Assembly (NCBI GenBank): GCA_947044365.1
Contig: OX345642.1
Span: 1 to 64,000 of the forward strand
Source: Petrosia ficiformis
Taxonomy: Eukaryota > Porifera > Demospongiae > Haplosclerida > Petrosiidae
Length of the DNA stretch: 64,000 nucleotides
Direction of reading: 5' to 3'
Shown: positions 36,391 to 50,300 of the stretch, piece by piece
How positions within the stretch are numbered: position 1 is the stretch's first letter
How the letters are laid out: the number at the start of each line of letters is the position of its first letter
Notes under the pieces: generated by a model
Told to the model about the DNA's origin: nothing
What the model saw: the letters and a program-made list of their open reading frames with translations, nothing else
Databases searched by the model: none
Program-made: the position numbers and the translations under genes

Positions 36391-39300
36391 AAAAACACTG
36401 CAGAATCATAATAAGGACATCATTACGAAACTCTAGGAACAGTTTTAAGAAAATGTTTTTCTAGTCAAAAATTAAGTACCAAAGGCTATTTCAACAGAAT
36501 ACTAAAACGCTCATCGTTCCTACAAACAACATTTTTGATGAAAAATACTGTAGAATCATAACAAGGACATCACTATCTAACTCTAGGAACAGTTTTAGGA
36601 AAATTTTTTTCCAATTAAAAATTAAGTACCAAAGGCTATAATTCATGGTTTCAAGAGAACACTAAATTGCTCATGGTTCCTACAAACAGCATTTTTGATC
36701 AAAACTACTGTAGAATCATAACAAGGACATCACTGTGTAACTAACTATAGGAACACTTTCAAGAAAATGAATTTTCTATTAAAAGAATAAGTAATTATAG
36801 TTCAACTATAATATGAAAAATCGGTACCAAGGCTATTCTTTTTATAGTTCAGTGTAAACGTTCAGAAGATGTAAATGCTCACAGATCTCACAGATAATGT
36901 TATTGACCAAAGTCACTTTGTAAACACAGTAAAGACATCATTAACTAACTTCAGAAATAAATAGATCGACATAAACACTACAACAAGAATTCTCCTCATA
37001 TACACAATCTGTACATACTACTAAAGATTTACTTTGGCCATATGATATCCCAACATGATACTCTAACACAACAGTATGAATCTCTAGACCATCGTTAAAA
37101 TACTTGATTTAGAGCCAGATACAGCAATGGAGTTTACAATCTGCAACACGTGGAGTGCCATAACTGGTTACGCCCACTTAATTATAACATAATAGTCAAT
37201 GAGATTCATAGATCAAAGCCTAAACTCACAAGTGCAGCACGTGAAGAAATTCTAGCAATATAAAAGGACATGCAACCTGATAGTGTTAGCCTGGTCAGCT
37301 GGGCTGTGGCTGTTCACCTCGTTGTCTTTGGTAGGACCGGGGTGAGTCTGTCATTGTTAGTGATGTTTGACGAGATCCTAGGTCTCAAGGTCAGTTGTTA
37401 CGTACTTCGTGTACGGCCCTCTTTCGAGGGGGGACTGGGATACCGGCAACTGTTCCTCGCCATCAAATGAGCTGGCAGCGACTCCAAATGACCTCAGGCT
37501 ATTTTGGTACTTCCTTTTTTTGCATTGATTTATTCAATAAACTTGGTAACTAGATCTAAATGCCAAAGTGCAAAGCACAATTGATCACTGTTGTATTTTG
37601 CACACTTTTTAATTAACAAGAAACATATTTTATTAATGATTTATAATATTCATTATTATAGAGACAATAACTATAATGTAATTGCATAAGAGATCTTATT
37701 ACATACAACATGACACTTAATATGCCAGTTAGATGAATCAATAACATAATAACATGTCTAATGTTGTGCTATTAGCTTGCTGAACTTCCAAGTTGCATTA
37801 ACGTGACTGTAAATGGTATTCCACGCCTATATAAAAGATGATGCGATTGAAATTTGGAATTGCAAACTATAATTGTGTAACTTAATGAGTAGAAGAAACT
37901 TTTAAAATGTTACCTGTAGAGATTTGAGATAGAATAGCAAAGATTATTATGCCAATCAAGTTAAAATAACAGAATTATAATAACATTAAAAATTAATAAT
38001 AAACATATTTGGATGAGGGACATTGCAAAGAAATAGATAATAAATAAAAGGAATATTAGTTATACTTTCGATACTAACATCACTGGACAGTAAATACTCA
38101 TGGTACTGGAGTAATGTGAAACTATAGTACTTAATCGAAAATCCATACTGGTTTACAGTTCATGGTTCAAAGTGAATAACAAGAGAATACTAAAACGTTC
38201 ATGGTTCCCACAAAAAACATTTTTGATCAAAAACACTGCAGAATCACAATAAGGAGATCACTATGAAACTGTAGGAACAGTATTACGAAAATTTTTTTCT
38301 AGTCAAAAATTAAGTACCAAAGGCTATAGTTCATAGTTTCAAGAGAACACTAAATTGTTCATGGTTCCTACAAACAGCATTTTTGATCAAAACTACTGTA
38401 GAATCATAACAAGGACATCACTATCTAACTCTAGGAACAGTTTTAGGAAAATGTTTTTCCAGTCAAAAATTAAGTACCAAAGGCTATAGTTCATGGTTCA
38501 AAGTGAATTTCAAGACAATAGTAAAACGCTCATTGTTCCTACAAACAACATTTTTGATCAAAAATACTGTAGAATCATAACAAGGACATCACTATCTAAC
38601 TCTAGGAACAGTTTTAGGAAAACTTTCCTTCAATCAAAAATTAAGTACCAAAGGCTATAGTTCATTGTTTCAAGAGAACACTAAATTGCTCATGGTTCCT
38701 ACAAACAGCATTTTTGATCAAAACTACTGTAGAATCATAACAAGGACATCACTATCTAACTCAAGGAACAGTTTGAGAAAAAAATTTTTCCTGTCAAAAA
38801 TCAAGTACCAAAGGCTATAGTTCATGGTTCAAAGTGAATTTCAAGACAATACTAAAACGCTCATTGTTCCTACAAACAACATTTTTGATGAAAAATACTG
38901 TAGAATCATAACAAGGACATCACTATCTAACTCTAGGAACAGTTTTAGCAAAATGTTTTTCCAGTCAAAAATTAAGTACCAAAGGCTATAGTTCATGGTT
39001 CAAAGTGAATTTCAAGACAATACTAAAACGCTCATGGTTCCTACAAGCAACATTTTTGATCAAAAACACTGCAGAATCCTAATAAGGACATCATTATGCA
39101 ACTCTGGGAACAGCTTTAGGAAAACTTTTTTCCAGTCGAAATTAAGTACCCAAGGCTATGGTTCATGGTTCAAAGTGAATTTCAAGAGAATACTAAAACG
39201 TTCATGGTTCCTGCAAGCAACATTTTTGATCAAAAACACTCCAGAATCATAACAACGACATCACTATCAAACTCTAGGAAGAGTATTAGAACAATTCTTT

Positions 39301-42300
39301 TCCAGTCAAAAATTAAGTACCAAAGGCTATAGTTCGTGGTTCAAAGTGAATTTCAAGAGTATACTGAAACGTTCATGGTACCGACAAACAGCATTTTTGA
39401 TCAAAAATACTGTTGAATCATAACGACATCACTGTGTAACTAACTATAGGAACACTTTCAAGAAAATGAATTTTCTATTAAAAGAATAAGTAATTATAAT
39501 GTGAAAAATCAGTACCAAGGCTATTCTTTTTATAGTTCAGTGTAAACATTCAGAAGACGTAAATGCTCACAGATCTAACAGATAATATTATTGACCAAAG
39601 TCACTTTGTAAACACAGTAAAGACATCATTAATTAACTCCAGAAATGAATATATCGACATAAACAAAACAACAAGAATTGTCCTCATATACACAATCTGT
39701 ACATACTATTAAAGATTTACTTTGGCCATATGATATCCCAACATAATACTCCAACACAACAGTATGAATCTCTAGACCATCGTTAAAATACTTGATTTAG
39801 AGCCAGATACAGCAATGGAGTTTACAATCTGCAACACGTGGAGTGCCATAACTGGTTACGCCTACTTAATTATAACATAATAGTCAATGAGATTCATAGA
39901 TCAAAGCCTAAACTCACAAGTGTAGCCGTGAAGAAGTTCTAGCAATATAAAAGGACATGTAACCTGATAGTGTTAGCCTGGTCAGCTGGGCTGTGGCTGT
40001 TCACCTCGTTGTCTTTGGTAGGACCAGGGTGAGTCTGTCATTGTTAGTGATGTTTGACGAGATCCTAGATCTCAAGGTCAGTTGTTACGTACTTCGTGTA
40101 CAGCCCTCTTTCGAGGGGGGACTGTGATACTGGCAACTGTTCCTCCCCATCAAATGATCTGGCAGTGACTCCAAATGACCTCAGGCTATTTTGGTACTTA
40201 CTTTTTTGCATTGATTTATTCAATAAACTTGGTAACTAGATCTAAATGCCAAAGTGCAAAGCACAATTGATCACTGCTGTATTTTGCACACGTTTTAATT
40301 AACAAGAAACATATTTTATTAATAATTTATAATATTCATTATTATAGAGACAATAACTATAATGTAATTGCATAAGAGATCTTATTACAACATGACCCTT
40401 AATATGCAAGTTAGATGAACCAATAACATAATAGCATGTCTAATGTTGTGCTATTAGCTTGCTGAACTTCCAAGTTGCATTAACGGGGCTGTAAATGGTA
40501 TGCCGCACCTATATACCAGATGATGCGATTGAAATTTGGAATTACCAACTATAATTATGTAACTTAATGAGTAGAAGAAACTTTTAACATGTTACCTGCA
40601 GAGATTTGAGATAGAATAGCAAAGATTATTATGCCAATCAAGTTAAAATAACAGAATTATAATAATAACAAAAATTAATAATAAATATATTTGGATGAGG
40701 GACATTGGAAAGAAATAGATAATAAATAAATGGAATATTACTTATACTTACGATACTAACATCACTGGACAGTAAATTCTCATAGTACTTGAGTAATCTG
40801 AAACTATAGTACCTAATCGAAAAATCCATACTGGTTTACAGTTCATGGTTCAAAGTAAATTTCAACAGAATTCTAAAACGCTCATGGTTCCTACAAGCAA
40901 CATTTCTGATCAAAAACACTGCAGAATCATAATAAGGACATCATTATGGAACTCTGGGAACAGTTTTAGGAAAACTTTTTTCCAGTCAAAAATTAAGTAC
41001 CAAAGGCTATAGTTCATGTTTCAAAGTAAATTTTAAATCACTCATGGTTCCTACAAGCAACAATTTTGATCAAAAACACTGCAGAATCATAATAAGGACA
41101 TCATTATGAAAGTCTAGGAACAGTTTTAGGAAAACTTTTTTCTAGTCAAAAATTAAGTACCAAAGGCTATAGTTCATGGTTTAAAGTGAATTTTAAATCA
41201 CTCATGGTTCCTACAAGCAACATTTTTGATCAAAAACACTGCAGAATCATAATAAGGACATCATTATGAAAGTCTAGGAACAGTTATAGGAAAACTTTTT
41301 TCCAGTCAAAAATTAAGTACCAAAGTGAATTTCAAGAGAATACTAAAACGCTCATGGTTCCTACAAACAACATATAGAGACTGCAACACGTGGAGAGCAT
41401 AACTGGTGTCACCCACTGACATACATTATTAATGAGATTCATAGGTCAATATCTAAACCCACAAGTGTAGCATGTGAAGAATATTAAAATGCTCACGGTT
41501 CTAATACACAATATTATTGATCAAAACCACTTTGGAAACCCATTAAGGACATCATTATCTAACTCTCGGAACAGTTTCGGCTCAATCTGAAAGGTTTGAC
41601 TTTGCAATGAAAAATCAGTACAAAGGCTATAGTTCAGGGTAAAAATTCAAATTTTCATTGAATATTAAAATGCTCACGGTTCTAACACATAATATTATTG
41701 ATCAAAACCACTTTCGAAACATATTAAGGACATCATTATCTAACTTTAGGAACAGTTTCCGCTCAATCTCAAATGATTCATTTTGCAATGAAAAATCTGT
41801 ACAAAGGCTATGGTTCAGGGTAAAAATTCAAATTTTGATAGAATATTAAAATGCTCACGGTTCTCACCCACAATATTATTGATCAAAACCTCTTTGGAAA
41901 CCTATTAAGGACATCATTATCTAACTGTAGGAACAGTTTCGGCTCAATCTGAAAGGTTTGATTTTGCAATGAAAAATCAGTACAAAGGCTATAGTTCAGG
42001 GTAAAAATTCAAATTTTCATAGAATATTAAAATGCTCTCGGTTCTAACACATAATATTATTGATCAAAACCACTTTGGAAACATATTAAAAACATCATTA
42101 TCTAACTCTAGGAACAGTTTCGGCTCAATCTGAAAGGATCGATTTTGCAATGAAAAATCAGTACAAAGGCTATAGTTCAGGGTAAAAATTCAAATTTTGA
42201 TAGAATATTAAAATGCTCACGGTTCTCACCCACAATATTATTGATCAAAACCTCATTGGAAACCTATTAAGGACATCACTATCTAACTCTAGGAACAGTT

Positions 42301-43170
42301 TCGGCTCAATCTAAAAGGATCGATTTTGCAATACAAAGGCTCAAATTTTGATAGAATATTAAAATGCTGACGGTTCTAACACATAATATTAGTGATCAAA
42401 CCCACTTTGGAAACCTATTAAGGACATCATTATCTAACTCCAGGAACAGTTTCAACTCAATCTCAAATGATTGATTTTGCAATGAAAAATCAGTACAAAG
42501 GCTTATAGTTCAGGGTAAAAATTCAAATGTTGATAGAATATTAAAATGCTCACGGTTCTCACCCACAATATTATTGATCAAAACCTGTTTGGAAACCTAT
42601 TAAGGACATCATTATCTAACTCTAGGAACAGTTTCGGCTCAATCTGAAAGGATCGATTTTGCAATGAAAAATCAGTACAAAGGCTATATATATATAGTTC
42701 AGGATAAAAATTCAAATTTTCATAGAATATTAAAATGCTCACGGTTCTCACCCACAATATTATTGATCAAAACCTCTTTGGAAACCCATTAAGGACATCA
42801 TTATCTAACTTTAGGAACAGTTTCCGCTCAATCTCAAATGATTCATTTTGCAATGAAAAATCAGTACAAAGGCTATAGTTCAGGGTAAAAATTCGATTTT
42901 CTGTACAATAATATTAAAATGCTCACGGTTCTAACGCATAATACTATTGAACAAAACCACTTTGGAAACATATTAAGGACATCATTAATTCATTATCTAA
43001 CTTAAGGAACTTTTTCAGCTCAATCTAAAATGATTGATTTTGCAAGTACAAAGGCTATAGTTCATGGTTCAAAGTGAATTTCAAGAGAGTACTAAAATGC
43101 TGATGGTTCCTACAAACAACATTTTCAATCCAAAATACTTTAGAATCATAACAAGTACTAGTAACTGTAA
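36391..43170. repeat. ~175-185-bp satellite-like family with an internal 1.4-kb duplicated spacer
   Basis: Units contain GATCAAAAACACTGCAGAAT, ATAAGGACATCATTATG, CTAGGAACAGTTTTAGGAAA, AAAAATTAAGTACCAAAGGC and TTCATGGTTCAAAGTGAATT. From about 41380 a diverged subfamily takes over (AATATTAAAATGCTCACGGT, AACAGTTTCGGCTCAATCTG). Two copies of a ~1.43-kb non-satellite segment (36735-38180 and 39430-40860) are embedded about 2.69 kb apart. They contain GTTAGCCTGGTCAGCTGGGC and a CCCTCTTTCGAGGG hairpin. No reverse transcriptase or transposase frame is present. Confidence 0.8.
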
Positions 43171-46100
43171 GAAGGTCTAGGCATTTCTTTGCCACGATGT
43201 ATCAATGAAGAATAACATAACTCACCTAAAATACAGTTGTATGAAAATAATTTATATCATTAAATTACTGTCCTACAATCTGCCATCACAACAGCTCATT
43301 GTGTCTGAAATTCATTATTATCAATATTCACTTCAGTTAAATCCATATTTCCATATCTCCCATCCACTATATCAGTTAAAATTGGGCTAAACATGGCCAC
43401 ATCAGATCATGGAAGTCAACAATCACAGGTTTCTTGGGACTCTAACACTTTAGTTTTAAACTCTTCTTCATTCTTGATATCAAATACTTCATTCAAATAC
43501 TTCCTACAAACTCTCCAAGTCAGTGCCATATTTGCTGCTTAAAAATTTTTAATCTCAATACAAAAATTTGTCACATTGTCCTAAAAATTATTGTTATAAG
43601 AATTTCCAAACACAAAGTATACAAAATGAATTAAACTACAGTACAGTTGTATTAAGAAAATACATTTCTAAATTACTGTCCATCAACAGCTCATGGTGTC
43701 TGAAATTCAATACAAGAACGTAAGATAAATATTTAGAAATATATATGTATTTCAAAGAGATTTAACTGTACAGTATTACATTATTATACATTGTAGATTA
43801 GGAATTTACTCACCTGTTGAAAGTGGTTATCTTTTCGCTTTCAGTAGCTCAGCATATGAAAAAAGATAATATATATTATATATAATAATTATCCAATATT
43901 GGTATTTACTGTAGATTAAATTACAGGTATATTGGGTTAAATCTACTCTGAAAATACATTCCTAAATTACTGTCCTATAATCTGCCATTAACAGCTCATG
44001 GTGTCTGAAATTCAATACAAAGAATAAGATAGTATTTAGTAATATATATTCCAAAGAGATTTAACTCTACAGTAATACATTATTATACATTGTAGATTAA
44101 GAATTTACTCACCTCTTGAAAGTAGTTATCTTTTTGTACTTTTTGCTTTCAGTAGCTCAGTATATGAAAAAAGATAATATATATTATATATAATAATTAT
44201 CCAATATTGGTATTTACTGTAGATTAAATTACAGGTATATTGGGTTAAATCTACTCTGAAAATACATTCCTAAATTACTGTCCTATAATCTGCCGTTAAC
44301 AGCTCATGGTGTCTGAAATTCAATACAAAGAATAAGATAGTATTTAGTAATATATATTCCAAAGAGATTTAACTCTACAGTAATACATTATTATACATTG
44401 TAGATTAAGAATTTACTCACCTCTTGAAAGTAGTTATCTTTTTGTACTTTTTGCTTTCAGTAGCTCAGTATATGAAAAAAGATAATATATATTATATATA
44501 ATAATTATCCAATATTGGTATTTACTGTAGATTAAATTACAGGTATATTGGGTTAAATCTACTCTGAAAATACATTCCTAAATTACTGTCCTATAATCTG
44601 CCGTTAACAGCTCATGGTGTCTGAAATTCAATACAAAGAATAAGATAGTATTTAGTAATATATATTCCAAAGAGATTTAACTCTACAGTAATACATTATT
44701 ATACATTGTAGATTAAGAATTTACTCACCTCTTGAAAGTAGTTATCTTTTTGTACTTTTTGCTTTCAGTAGCTCAGTATATGAAAAAAGATAATATATAT
44801 TATAATAATTATTCAATATTGGTATTTACTGTAGATTAAATTACAGGTATATTGGGTTAAATCTACTCTGAAAATACATTCCTAAATTACTGTCCTATAA
44901 TCTGCCGTTAACAGCTCATGGTGTCTGAAATTCAATACAAAGAATAAGATAGTATTTAGAAATGTATATATTCCAAAGAGATTTAACTCTACGGTAATAC
45001 ATTATTATACATTGTAGATTAGGAATTTACTCACCTGTTGAAAGTTGTTATCTTTTCGCTTTCAGTAGCTCAGCATATGAAAAAAGATAATATATATTAT
45101 AATAATTATTCAATATTGCTATTTACTGTAGATTAAATTGCAGGTATATTGGGTTAAATCTACTCTGAAAATACATTCCTAAATTACTGTCCTATAATCT
45201 GCCGTTAACAGCTCATGGTGTCTGAAATTCAATACAAAAAATAAGATAGTATTTAGAAATATACATTCCAAAGAGATTTAACTGTACAGTAATACATTAT
45301 TATACATTGTAGATTAGGAATTCACTCACCTCTTGAAAGTAGTTATCTTTTTGTACTTTTTGCTTTCAGTAGCTCAGCATATGAAAAAAGATAATATATA
45401 TTATAATAATTATTCAATATTGGTATTTACTGTAGATTAAATTACAGGTAGATTGGGTTAAATCTACTCTGAAAATACACTCCTAAATTATTGTCCTATA
45501 ATCTGCCGTTAACAGCTCATGATGTCTGAAATTCAATACAAAGAATAAGATAGTATTTAGTAATATATATTCCAAAGAGATTTAACTCTACAGTAATACA
45601 TTATTATACATTGTAGATTAAGAATTTACTCACCTCTTGAAAGTAGTTATCTTTTTGTACTTTTTGCTTTCAGTAGCTCAGTATATGAAAAAAGATAATA
45701 TATATTATAATAATTATTCAATATTGGTATTTACTGTAGATTAAATTACAGGTATATTGGGTTAAATCTACTCTGAAAATACATTCCTAAATTACTGTCC
45801 TATAATCTGCCGTTAACAGCTCATGGTGTCTGAAATTCAATACAAAGAATAAGATAGTATTTAGAAATGTATATATTCCAAAGAGATTTAACTCTACGGT
45901 AATACATTATTATACATTGTAGATTAGGAATTTACTCACCTGTTGAAAGTGGTTATCTTTTCGCTTTCAGTAGCTCAGCATATGAAAAAAGATAATATAT
46001 ATTATAATAATTATTCAATATTGCTATTTACTGTAGATTAAATTACAGGTATATTGGGTTAAATCTACTCTGAAAATACATTCCTAAATTACTGTCCTAT

Positions 46101-49100
46101 AATCTGCCGTTAACAGCTCATGGTGTCTGAAATTCAATACAAAGAATAAGATAGTATTTAGTAATATATATTCCAAAGAGATTTAACTCTACAGTAATAC
46201 ATTATTATACATTGTAGATTAAGAATTTACTCACCTCTTGAAAGTAGTTATCTTTTTGTACTTTTTGCTTTCAGTAGCTCAGTATATGAAAAAAGATAAT
46301 ATATATTATAATAATTATTCAATATTGGTATTTACTGTAGATTAAATTACAGGTATATTGGGTTAAATCTACTCTGAAAATACATTCCTAAATTACTGTC
46401 CTATAATCTGCCGTTAACAGCTCATGGTGTCTGAAATTCAATACAAAGAATAAGATAGTATTTAGAAATGTATATATTCCAAAGAGATTTAACTCTACGG
46501 TAATACATTATTATACATTGTAGATTAGGAATTTACTCACCTGTTGAAAGTGGTTATCTTTTCGCTTTCAGTAGCTCAGCATATGAAAAAAGATAATATA
46601 TATTATAATAATTATTCAATATTGCTATTTACTGTAGATTAAATTACAGGTATATTGGGTTAAATCTACTCTGAAAATACATTCCTAAATTACTGTCCTA
46701 TAATCTGCCGTTAACAGCTCATGGTGTCTGAAATTCAATACAAAGAATAAGATAGTATTTAGAAATGTATATATTCCAAAGAGATTTAACTCTACGGTAA
46801 TACATTATTATACATTGTAGATTAGGAATTTACTCACCTGTTGAAAGTGGTTATCTTTTCGCTTTCAGTAGCTCAGCATATGAAAAAAGATAATATATAT
46901 TATAATAATTATTCAATATTGCTATTTACTGTAGATTAAATTACAGGTATATTGGGTTAAATCTACTCTGAAAATACATTCCTAAATTACTGTCCTATAA
47001 TCTGCCGTTAACAGCTCATGGTGTCTGAAATTCAATACAAAGAATAAGATAGTATTTAGTAATATATATTCCAAAGAGATTTAACTCTACAGTAATACAT
47101 TATTATACATTGTAGATTAAGAATTTACTCACCTCTTGAAAGTAGTTATCTTTTTGTACTTTTTGCTTTCAGTAGCTCAGTATATGAAAAAAGATAATAT
47201 ATATTATAATAATTATTCAATATTGGTATTTACTGTAGATTAAATTACAGGTATATTGGGTTAAATCTACTCTGAAAATACATTCCTAAATTACTGTCCT
47301 ATAATCTGCCGTTAACAGCTCATGGTGTCTGAAATTCAATACAAAGAATAAGATAGTATTTAGAAATGTATATATTCCAAAGAGATTTAACTCTACGGTA
47401 ATACATTATTATACATTGTAGATTAGGAATTTACTCACCTGTTGAAAGTTGTTATCTTTTCGCTTTCAGTAGCTCAGCATATGAAAAAAGATAATATATA
47501 TTATAATAATTATTCAATATTGCTATTTACTGTAGATTAAATTACAGGTATATTGGGTTAAATCTACTCTGAAAATACATTCCTAAATTACTGTCCTATA
47601 ATCTGCCGTTAACAGCTCATGGTGTCTGAAATTCAATACAAAAAATAAGATAGTATTTAGAAATATACATTCCAAAGAGATTTAACTGTACAGTAATACA
47701 TTATTATACATTGTAGATTAGGAATTTACTCACCTCTTGAAAGTAGTTATCTTTTTGTACTTTTTGCTTTCAGTAGCTCAGCATATGAAAAAAGATAATA
47801 TATATTATAATAATTATTCAATATTGGTATTTACTGTAGATTAAATTACAGGTAGATTGGGTTAAATCTACTCTGAAAATACACTCCTAAATTATTGTCC
47901 TATAATCTGCCGTTAACAGCTCATGATGTCTGAAATTCAATACAAAGAATAAGATAGTATTTAGTAATATATATTCCAAAGAGATTTAACTCTACAGTAA
48001 TACATTATTATACATTGTAGATTAAGAATTTACTCACCTCTTGAAAGTAGTTATCTTTTTGTACTTTTTGCTTTCAGTAGCTCAGTATATGAAAAAAGAT
48101 AATATATATTATAATAATTATTCAATATTGGTATTTACTGTAGATTAAATTACAGGTATATTGGGTTAAATCTACTCTGAAAATACATTCCTAAATTACT
48201 GTCCTATAATCTGCCGTTAACAGCTCATGGTGTCTGAAATTCAATACAAAGAATAAGATAGTATTTAGAAATGTATATATTCCAAAGAGATTTAACTCTA
48301 CGGTAATACATTATTATACATTGTAGATTAGGAATTTACTCACCTGTTGAAAGTGGTTATCTTTTCGCTTTCAGTAGCTCAGCATATGAAAAAAGATAAT
48401 ATATATTATAATAATTATTCAATATTGCTATTTACTGTAGATTAAATTACAGGTATATTGGGTTAAATCTACTCTGAAAATACATTCCTAAATTACTGTC
48501 CTATAATCTGCCGTTAACAGCTCATGGTGTCTGAAATTCAATACAAAGAATAAGATAGTATTTAGAAACGTATATATTCCAAAGAGATTTAACTGTACAG
48601 TAATACATTATTATACATTGTAGATTAAGAATTTACTCACCTCTTGAAAGTAGTTATCTTTTTGTACTTTTTGCTTTCAGTAGCTCAGCATATGAAAAAA
48701 AGATAATATATAATAATAATTATTCAATATTGATAATTTACTGTAGATTAAATTACAGGTATATTGGGTTAAATCTACCCTGAAAATACATTCCTAAATT
48801 ACTGTCCTATAATCTGCCGTTAACAGCTCATGGTGTCTGAAATTCAATACAAAGAATAAGATAGTATTTAGAAATATAAATTCCAAAGAGATTTAACTGT
48901 ACAGTAATACATTATTATATATTGTAGATTAAGAATTTACTCACCTGTTGAAAGTAGTTATCTTTTTGTACTTTTCGCTCTCAGTAGCTCAGCATATGAA
49001 AAAAGATAATATATATATTATAATAATTATTCAATATTGCTATTTACTGTAGATTAAATTACAGGTATATTGGGTTAAATCTACTCTGAAAATACATTCC

Positions 49101-49620
49101 TAAATTACTGTCCTATAATCTGCCGTTAACAGCTCATGGTGTCTGAAATTCAATACAAAGAATAAGATAGTATTTAGAAACGTATATATTCCAAAGAGAT
49201 TTAACTGTACAGTAATACATTATTATACATTGTAGATTAAGAATTTACTCACCTCTTGAAAGTAGTTATCTTTTTGTACTTTTTGCTTTCAGTAGCTCAG
49301 CATATGAAAAAAAGATAATATATAATAATAATAATTATTCAATATTGATAATTTACTGTAGATTAAATTACAGGTATATTGGGTTAAATCTACTCTGAAA
49401 ATACATTCCTAAATTACTGTCCTATAATCTGCCATTAACAGCTCATTATGTCTGAAATTCAATAAAAAGAATAAGATAGTATTTAGTAATATATATTCCA
49501 AAGAGATTTTACGCAATATAACTAAACAGTAATACATTATTATATACCAGGTATTATAATTATAGATTAGAAATTTACTCACCAGTTGGATATTTCCTGT
49601 TAACTCCTAAGAAAAATGCA
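43171..49620. repeat. ~305-bp tandem repeat array, about 19-20 units
   Basis: Units of 296-310 bp contain GATTAGGAATTTACTCACCT, CTTTCAGTAGCTCAGCATAT, AGATAATATATATTATAATA, CAGGTATATTGGGTTAAATC, CTGCCGTTAACAGCTCATGG and AAGAGATTTAACTCTACAGT. Two subtypes (CTCTTGAAAGTAGTTATC with TTTTTGTACTTTTTGC, against CTGTTGAAAGTGGTTATCTT) alternate in a loose higher-order pattern. The edge units at 43171-43800 and 49500-49620 are diverged. On the minus strand each unit contains a consensus splice donor (GTGAGTAAAT); see the findings. Confidence 0.85.
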
Positions 49621-50120
49621 TATATTATTTAAATTTCAGTAATTAAAAACACAAAGCATTAAAAATATATCACTAAACTATTTTTCTACAATCTGCTATC
49701 CAACAGCTAATATATACTGAAGCTCAATACTAAAAATATAGAAATATAAATTAATACATACTTTACACAATAACAGTACTAGTAACTATAACAAGCTCTA
49801 AATTAGTACAGCAATTCAACATTTCCTTCCCACGCTGTATGAATGATAACATAAAACTTACCTAAAACACTTTCTTTCAAGGTATTGGTGACTTTGTTCC
49901 TCTTCTCCATGTTTCCTTGTTACATATTGCTCTAAAGAAAGACATGAAAATAAATATCATAAATAATCGGATATATTCCATGACAATAAGAAGCAATCAT
50001 CGGTCCCAGCAATCTATAGACCTGGTATTTTCTAGTTATAAGCTATAGGATTGCTCACAAATAGTCACTTTTACCTCATCTCCATCTTGTCTTCTTGTCA
50101 ATGCTCGAGAAATTTAAATT
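49573..50120 (-). ncRNA. Possible minus-strand transcript with small exons (uncertain)
   Basis: Splice-like exons on the minus strand: about 50115-50090 (ending GATGGAGATGAG, donor GTAAAA), 49932-49866 (acceptor CTTTCTTTAG, donor GTAAGT) and 49596-49573 (24 nt, acceptor TTTTTCTTAG, donor GTGAGT). Downstream lie the ~20 repeat units, each with a GTGAGT donor. A GCATGCGC palindrome at 50125-50132, resembling an NRF-1 promoter site, lies just upstream. No reading frame stays open through these exons for more than about 20-25 codons before meeting the repeats, so a non-coding transcript is more likely than a protein gene. Without transcript data this is tentative. Confidence 0.3.
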
Positions 50121-50132
50121 ATACGCATGCGC

Positions 50133-50300
50133 ACAAAATTAATTAATTAAGAAGACCAAATAAAAATTGAATACATAACGTATCTATATGTTTGTACAAT
50201 TATTGGTTTACATGTCTACCATTAGTATATGCATTGAAACACAATGAAAAACTTATGTCATGACGACAAACTTCTAGTAATAGAGTATTAACAACTTTTT
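50133..50300. other. Intergenic, nothing recognised
   Basis: AT-rich sequence between the NRF-1-like palindrome and the FHIT stop. It probably holds the FHIT 3' UTR. Confidence 0.4.

Noticed and set aside
37285..37430. Possible tRNA-derived SINE (TGGTCAGCTGGG as box A, TTTCGAGG as box B)
   Set aside because: The two boxes are about 130 bp apart, the match to box B is poor, and no tRNA fold could be drawn.
23480..49620. CRISPR-like regular repeats
   Set aside because: Units are directly abutting with no unique spacers, there are no cas genes, and the context is eukaryotic.
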